From Pseudomonas sp. R4-35-07 (GTDB taxonomy: Bacteria > Pseudomonadota > Gammaproteobacteria > Pseudomonadales > Pseudomonadaceae): a stretch of 64,000 nt of DNA. Every line of letters starts with the position of its first letter. Position 1 is the first letter of the stretch. A program made the position numbers and the translations under genes. The notes beneath the pieces are model-generated. The model saw only the letters and a program-made list of their open reading frames with translations, ran no database searches and had not been told where the DNA came from. Of the stretch, positions 60,931 to 64,000 are shown piece by piece. Location: positions 5,772,506 through 5,836,505 of the forward strand of contig NZ_CP027732.1 of the NCBI RefSeq assembly GCF_003852235.1. The letters run 5' to 3'.

Positions 60931-62613
60931 TTACGCCTCGGCTTTTTTGGTAGCCGCTTCGATTTTACGTGTGATGTACCACTGTTGGGAGATCGACAAG
61001 ACGTTGTTGACTACCCAGTACAGCACCAAACCTGCCGGGAACCACAGGAAGAAGAAGGTGAAGATGATTGGCATCATTTTCATCACCTTGGCCTGCATCG
61101 GATCCGGCGGAGTCGGGTTCAGGCGCTGCTGGATAAACATGGTCGCGCCCATGATGATCGGCAGGATAAAGAACGGGTCTTTGATCGACAGGTCAGTTAT
61201 CCACAGCATGAACGGCGCCTGGCGCATTTCCACGCTTTCCAGGAGTACCCAGTAAAGCGACAGGAATACCGGCATCTGCACCAGAATCGGCAAGCAACCA
61301 CCCAACGGGTTGATCTTCTCTTTCTTGTACAGCTCCATCATGGCCTGCGACATTTTCTGCCGGTCGTCACCATGCTGCTCTTTCAGCGCGGCCAGCTTCG
61401 GCGCCACGGCACGCATGCGCGCCATCGACTTGTAGCTGGCGGCTGACAGCGGGAAGAAGATCCCCTTGATCAGCATGGTCAGGAAAATGATCGAGAAGCC
61501 CCAGTTGCCCACAATGCTGTGGATATGTTGCAGCAGCCAGAAAATCGGCTGGGCAATGAACCAGAGGAAGCCGTAGTCCACAGTCAGTTCCAGACCTGGG
61601 GACAACTCTTTCAGCACGGCCTGGCTTTTCGGGCCAGCGTACAAGGTAGCGCTGGTTTCAGCCTTGGCGCCGGGTGCGACGGTCAACGCCGGGCCAGTAA
61701 AGCCAATGATGTAGTTGCCCTGGCTGTCCTTGCGGGTTTGAACCAGGTTCGCATCACCCTTGTTCGGGATCCATGCGGTCACGAAGTAGTGCTGCAGCCA
61801 GGCTACCCAGCCACCTTGAACGGTTTCCTTCAGCGCGCCCTTGTCGATATCTTTCATCGACACTTTTTTGTACGGCTCGTTACTTGTCCACAGGGCAGCG
61901 CCCAGGTAAGTCGCGGTGCCGGTGGCGGTGCTGGAAGAAGGATCGGAGCTGGCGTCACGCTTGAGCTGGGCAAACAGGTTGCCGCTCCAGGCTTTGTCGC
62001 TGGTGTTGTCGATCAGGTAAGTGACCTTCAGATCGTACAAACCACGGGTAAAGCTGAAACGCTTGATGTAATTGACGCCGTCGAGGCTGAATTTCAGGTC
62101 GACGTTCAGCTGGTTCTGGCCATCAGCCAGTTGATAGCTTTTCTGCTCGGTCGAATAAATCGGACGACCGGTAGCACGCGCATCCGGACCATTGGTGCCG
62201 GTCAGGCCGCTTTGCGCCAGATAGGTACGTTCACCGCCGTTATCGAACAGCTGGAACGGAACATCCGGGTGGTCCTGGCGACGTGGATAAAGCGGCAGCT
62301 TCAGCTGTGCGATATCACCGCCCTGCGGGTCGATAGCCAGGTCGAGCACATCCGTTTTCACGTGGATGAGGTCTTTGTTGGTGACCACTGGCGTTTCTAA
62401 CGGGGCACTTGTCTCGCCATTCGCGCTGGGAACATCGGCACTCGCGGACGCATTGTTACCCAGCGGGGTGTCCGGAATAGCCGGCGCAGCCTGATTGGTA
62501 GCAACATTCTGAGTCGGCAGGGCAGCCTGGCCATAGTCTTGGTTCCATTTCAGGACCATGACGTAGGACACGATTGCCAGGGCGACGATCAGGATCGTGC
62601 GTTTAATATCCAT
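60931..62613 (-). CDS. yidC: Membrane protein insertase YidC
   Basis: Inserts proteins into the inner membrane with or without the Sec translocon; 560 residues. One N-terminal helix (about 5-22), a large periplasmic P1 beta domain (about 60-340), then five helices with the conserved Arg in the SAASYKSMARMRAV segment and the C-terminal NNVLSISQQW. Standard for gamma-proteobacteria. Confidence 0.97.
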   Translation of the reverse strand: MDIKRTILIVALAIVSYVMVLKWNQDYGQAALPTQNVATNQAAPAIPDTPLGNNASASADVPSANGETSAPLETPVVTNKDLIHVKTDVLDLAIDPQGGDIAQLKLPLYPRRQDHPDVPFQLFDNGGERTYLAQSGLTGTNGPDARATGRPIYSTEQKSYQLADGQNQLNVDLKFSLDGVNYIKRFSFTRGLYDLKVTYLIDNTSDKAWSGNLFAQLKRDASSDPSSSTATGTATYLGAALWTSNEPYKKVSMKDIDKGALKETVQGGWVAWLQHYFVTAWIPNKGDANLVQTRKDSQGNYIIGFTGPALTVAPGAKAETSATLYAGPKSQAVLKELSPGLELTVDYGFLWFIAQPIFWLLQHIHSIVGNWGFSIIFLTMLIKGIFFPLSAASYKSMARMRAVAPKLAALKEQHGDDRQKMSQAMMELYKKEKINPLGGCLPILVQMPVFLSLYWVLLESVEMRQAPFMLWITDLSIKDPFFILPIIMGATMFIQQRLNPTPPDPMQAKVMKMMPIIFTFFFLWFPAGLVLYWVVNNVLSISQQWYITRKIEAATKKAEA

Positions 62614-62615
62614 GA

Positions 62616-62861
62616 TTACTCGGCCATCGAAGAGGAACGGGAGGTAGGGATAGGCGGAACCGGGTCATAACCACCGGGATTCCACGGATGACAGCGACCT
62701 AAACGACGAAAGGTCAGCCAGCCACCGCGCAGAAGGCCATGATTTTCTATGGCCTCTAACGCGTAGCAGGAACAACTGGGGTAGAAGCGACAGTGGTTGG
62801 CCATCAGAGGACTAATGGCATAGCGATAAAACTGGATCGGAACGAGTGCCAGTTTACGCAT
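62616..62861 (-). CDS. yidD: Membrane protein insertion efficiency factor YidD
   Basis: An 81-residue membrane-associated protein with the family signature [28 protein letters not shown] and a C-rich pattern. It overlaps rnpA by 8 bases and is 2 bases from yidC, the universal arrangement. Confidence 0.95.
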   Translation of the reverse strand: MRKLALVPIQFYRYAISPLMANHCRFYPSCSCYALEAIENHGLLRGGWLTFRRLGRCHPWNPGGYDPVPPIPTSRSSSMAE

Positions 62862-63261
62862 CGGTACTGTCTACCCCTACAGTTTCGGTGCTGACTGCTG
62901 GTGCTGGTTTGTGGGTACGCGCCAGACGTTTCCAGAGCTTGCCGAAATGCTGAATCAATTCGGGGTTTTCTACATCCCCCAAGCCTTTGCGCGCGACGAT
63001 AACAATATCCCAACCAACCAGAGTGTCCTGGTGGAGGCGAAACGATTCGCGCATCAGACGCTTGAGGCGATTGCGCTCAACGGAGAGCTTTACGCTCTTC
63101 TTGCCGATCACCAACCCGAGACGGGGGTGACCAAGATCGTTGTTACGCGCAAGGAGCAGGAGATTTTTCCCCGGAACCTTGCCGGTGGGGGAGTCAAAGA
63201 CTGCCTTGAAATGCCGGGGGGTTAGCAGACGCTTTTCCCGACTGAAGTCCTGACTCACCAC
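62854..63261 (-). CDS. rnpA: Ribonuclease P protein component
   Basis: Protein subunit of RNase P, 135 residues. The RNR motif is [15 protein letters not shown] (about 61-75). The start is a GTG at 63261 giving [11 protein letters not shown], the usual Pseudomonas N-terminus; a second GTG follows at 63258. An upstream frame extension reaches rpmH and is unlikely. Confidence 0.95.
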   Translation of the reverse strand: MVSQDFSREKRLLTPRHFKAVFDSPTGKVPGKNLLLLARNNDLGHPRLGLVIGKKSVKLSVERNRLKRLMRESFRLHQDTLVGWDIVIVARKGLGDVENPELIQHFGKLWKRLARTHKPAPAVSTETVGVDSTDA

Positions 63262-63274
63262 CAGTACCGGATTA

Positions 63275-63409
63275 TCAAACTGCCAGACGCGCACGACCTT
63301 TGGCGCGGCGACGCGACAGGACAGCACGGCCGTTCTTGGTAGCCATGCGAGCACGGAAGCCGTGAGTACGGGCGCGTTTGATGGTGCTTGGTTGGAAAGT
63401 ACGTTTCAT
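63275..63409 (-). CDS. rpmH: Ribosomal protein L34
   Basis: A 44-residue basic ribosomal protein ([17 protein letters not shown] start, [10 protein letters not shown] end). Read directly from the minus strand: ATG at 63409, TGA at 63275. It begins the rpmH-rnpA-yidD-yidC series, with its promoter in the oriC spacer. Confidence 0.97.
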   Translation of the reverse strand: MKRTFQPSTIKRARTHGFRARMATKNGRAVLSRRRAKGRARLAV

Positions 63410-63587
63410 GGCGTTGTTACCTGGTTCGTCCACAACGGGCCGGAATGGCCCCCGTTTTAAGAGACCGGCGATTCTAGAGAAAGCAAGCCTCTAGGTCAAT
63501 TTCCAACCAGCTTTTCCTTTAATTAGATCTCTGGCGGCCACGTCAGCCTTTCTGCCTGCTTCTCTTCCATGAGCGATGGCATAGATA

Positions 63588-63928
63588 TAAAAATAAAGAA
63601 GGAAGTTATTTAAAGCTTTTCTGTAAAGCTTATAAAAGCTAGGGAAGCGATCTGCTGTGGATAACTGCCTTTAGGCCTTATTCCACCTGATGTACAGAGA
63701 ATGACAACACGGGGGAGAAACGGTGCTCTGCCTGTGCTGCGCTGTCGGATAAGCTGTGTGTGGAATGGCTTGTTATCCACAGGCCAGTTACCCACAGACT
63801 TTCGGCCCCACTTGTACAATGGGCTCAGGGGCGGTTATCCACAGAGCTTATTCACAGACCGTCGGTCGCCTTTTTCAAGGATAAGGCGTTGATTTTGGGT
63901 GGCCTGTGCGCAACCTTCATGTGGATAA
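63588..63928. other. oriC: Chromosomal replication origin oriC
   Basis: The 585-base rpmH-dnaA spacer holds an AT-rich stretch (about 63588-63645, likely unwinding element) followed by four exact DnaA boxes (63656-63664, 63773-63781, 63835-63843, 63920-63928) and near matches TTACCCACA (63788) and TTATTCACA (63848). Position between rpmH and dnaA is the known Pseudomonas origin. No other gene is seen in the spacer. Confidence 0.92.
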
Positions 63929-63994
63929 GTGGGCGGCTGGTCGCTACAATGGCGGCTGTTTTTGCCTCACCGGCTTTCAACTTAGGGGATATCC

Positions 63995-64000
63995 GTGTCA
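63995..64000 (+). CDS. dnaA: dnaA, first two codons only
   Basis: GTG TCA at the right edge, preceded by TAGGGGAT, reads as the usual Pseudomonas DnaA start (Met-Ser). Called on position next to oriC and rpmH; the rest lies beyond the window. Confidence 0.85.

Overview
The window is chromosomal DNA of a Pseudomonas, most likely of the P. fluorescens group. The right end carries the classical origin block: rpmH, rnpA, yidD, yidC, mnmE, mnmG, rsmG, parA, parB, atpIBEFHAGDC, glmU, a DeoR regulator and glmS, all on the minus strand. The first two codons of dnaA lie at the plus-strand edge. GC content is high, and the non-coding spacers hold the doublet REP sequences built on GTGGGAGGGGGCTTGC that are typical of this group. 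I see no tRNA, rRNA, CRISPR array, prophage or intact insertion sequence.

Layout. 1-9.4 kb: a truncated GGDEF/EAL protein, uvrD, a Tim44-like membrane protein, a SMI1/KNR4 protein, a Kef-type antiporter and an acyl-CoA thioesterase behind a hairpin-rich leader. 9.4-18.8 kb: pdxY, a DUF3301 protein, then a zinc-starvation block: a COG0523 GTPase, DUF1826, zigA, a small secreted protein, an amidase, folE2 and a zinc-type ABC importer, with two near-perfect Zur boxes in the two divergent spacers. A perfect parS-type palindrome lies inside folE2. 18.8-22.1 kb: DUF3617, cardiolipin synthase and cyclopropane synthase. 22.2-30.1 kb: a minus-strand series behind a third Zur-like box: three SPFH (HflK/HflC-like) proteins, one with a His-rich tail and one fused to a polytopic membrane domain, a P1B ATPase, and a bufferin-type copper-peptide cluster (DUF2282 precursor, DUF692 enzyme, DUF2063 partner). 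30.4-36.1 kb: a six-gene lipid operon that looks like an enlarged E. coli ynbABCD. 36.3-38.6 kb: a hydrolase remnant, a TetR regulator, three evenly spaced operators and an amidase. 38.7-54.98 kb: glmS to mnmG. 55-59.5 kb: a DnaA-box cluster and an iron-uptake cassette (Fur box, ECF sigma, FecR, TonB receptor) lying between mnmG and mnmE. 59.5-64 kb: mnmE to rpmH, oriC and the start of dnaA.

How the genes work together. The Zur-linked genes fit a zinc-sparing programme: importer, zinc chaperone GTPases, a zinc-independent GTP cyclohydrolase replacing FolE, and a spare zinc amidase. The SPFH/ATPase/bufferin stretch extends this to membrane metal handling and is the least understood part. The ynb-like operon holds everything needed to activate, transfer, acylate and dephosphorylate a lipid headgroup, but its product is unknown. 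At least 23 exact copies of the DnaA box TTATCCACA occur in the window, many inside genes, which is far above chance.
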